Part shown: positions 29,759 to 29,916 of the stretch, in pieces
Layout of the letters: each line of letters begins with the position of its first letter
Numbering within the stretch: the stretch's first letter is position 1
IMG/VR virus record: IMGVR_UViG_3300008624_000705
Coordinates: 1-29,916 of that record
DNA from: a virus
Strand: one strand, 5' to 3'
Length of the DNA: 29,916 nucleotides
Position numbers and translations under genes: made by a program
The notes under the pieces: model-generated
The model's input: the letters and a program-made list of their open reading frames with translations, nothing else
The model's database searches: none
Told to the model about the DNA's origin: nothing

Positions 29759-29916
29759 AGAGGCATGTTCCATTAAAACAAATTTGGGATACATTTAATA
29801 TAACACCAATGTCTGCGGACGAATTTAAAGCAAGAAGAAAACCACAAGTGAGACATACACATGTAGGTAAATTGAAGATACTTCAAATGCAGATGGAGAA
29901 TTGGGCTTGGGATATG
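29755..29916 (+). CDS. Unknown protein, 3' end outside window
   Basis: A frame open from ATG 29755 to the right edge (54 codons visible), starting in the stop of the VWA gene (ATGA). The visible part begins MKRHVPLKQIWDTF and is basic, with DEFKARRKPQVRHTHVG. Not recognised. Tight coupling to the VWA gene suggests a shared function. Confidence 0.5.
   Translation, partial: MKRHVPLKQIWDTFNITPMSADEFKARRKPQVRHTHVGKLKILQMQMENWAWDM

Noticed and set aside
1-29916. Prophage or chromosomal origin of the window (integrase, attachment sites, rRNA, housekeeping operons)
   Set aside because: No integrase, att-like core, insertion sequence or housekeeping operon is seen; gene size, packing and content fit a lytic phage. 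The lone tRNA shows no flanking repeat of its 3' end.

Overview
The window looks like part of a large tailed-phage genome, probably a T4-type or otherwise large marine myovirus. It is AT-rich. All recognisable genes lie on the + strand, packed head to tail with 1-30 base overlaps (ATGA, TAATG and TGATG junctions). Much of the content is small unknown proteins mixed with enzymes that large marine phages carry as accessory genes: peptide deformylase, Hsp20, a MazG-like pyrophosphatase, IMP dehydrogenase, a 2OG-Fe(II) oxygenase, a PNKP-like phosphatase, a tRNA-Gly and an HExxH/VWA protein. No virion structural gene, DNA polymerase or terminase is recognisable here. The host is probably a Gram-negative bacterium, because the phage encodes a signal-peptide beta-barrel and a lipobox protein. 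The promoter -10 form (TAnnTT) and a histone-H1-like Hc1 protein hint at the Bacteroidota/FCB group; this is inference.

Layout. 1-5634: a sugar cassette with an MBL-fold protein (cut at the left edge), a DegT-type aminotransferase, NeuB, a GNAT acetyltransferase, a cytidylyltransferase and a GT2 glycosyltransferase. Together they resemble most of a pseudaminic/legionaminic (nonulosonic) acid pathway. 5665-7134: small unknown genes, an HNH-like zinc protein and a pair of tandem paralogues. 7166-12417: peptide deformylase with a SEC-C tail, a run of small unknown and membrane proteins, then MazG-like and IMP dehydrogenase genes. 12481-15407: envelope and stress genes, including an outer-membrane beta-barrel that is richer in GC, a 33-residue membrane peptide, a lipoprotein and Hsp20. 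15458-16567: a basic zinc protein, a thermonuclease-like nuclease and an Hc1-like protein. 16640-21586: a four-gene operon with a DruA-like (DUF4338) protein, a GHKL ATPase fused to a PD-(D/E)xK nuclease domain, a TAGT-like glycosyltransferase, and a second glycosyltransferase ending in a possible winged helix. 21588-25229: a 2OG oxygenase, an HD phosphohydrolase, a J-domain protein and membrane-anchored proteins. 25291-29916: a PNKP-like phosphatase, tRNA-Gly, small zinc proteins and the HExxH/VWA protein.

The most unusual feature is regulatory. Seven promoters share cTTGACW, a 17-18 base spacer and TAnnTT. In all seven an ATG begins 6-8 bases after the -10 box, about where transcription should start. 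In three cases that ATG begins the gene itself, which predicts leaderless mRNA. In the other four it opens a 2-9 codon mini-cistron whose stop overlaps or nearly touches the start of the real gene. Two of these promoters lie in perfect 75-bp direct repeats flanking one small gene, and a diverged third copy sits about 13.6 kb upstream after a GC-rich hairpin. This resembles mobile promoter cassettes. The second main candidate for new biology is the DruA-like plus GHKL-nuclease gene pair, placed directly upstream of two glycosyltransferases that may act on DNA.
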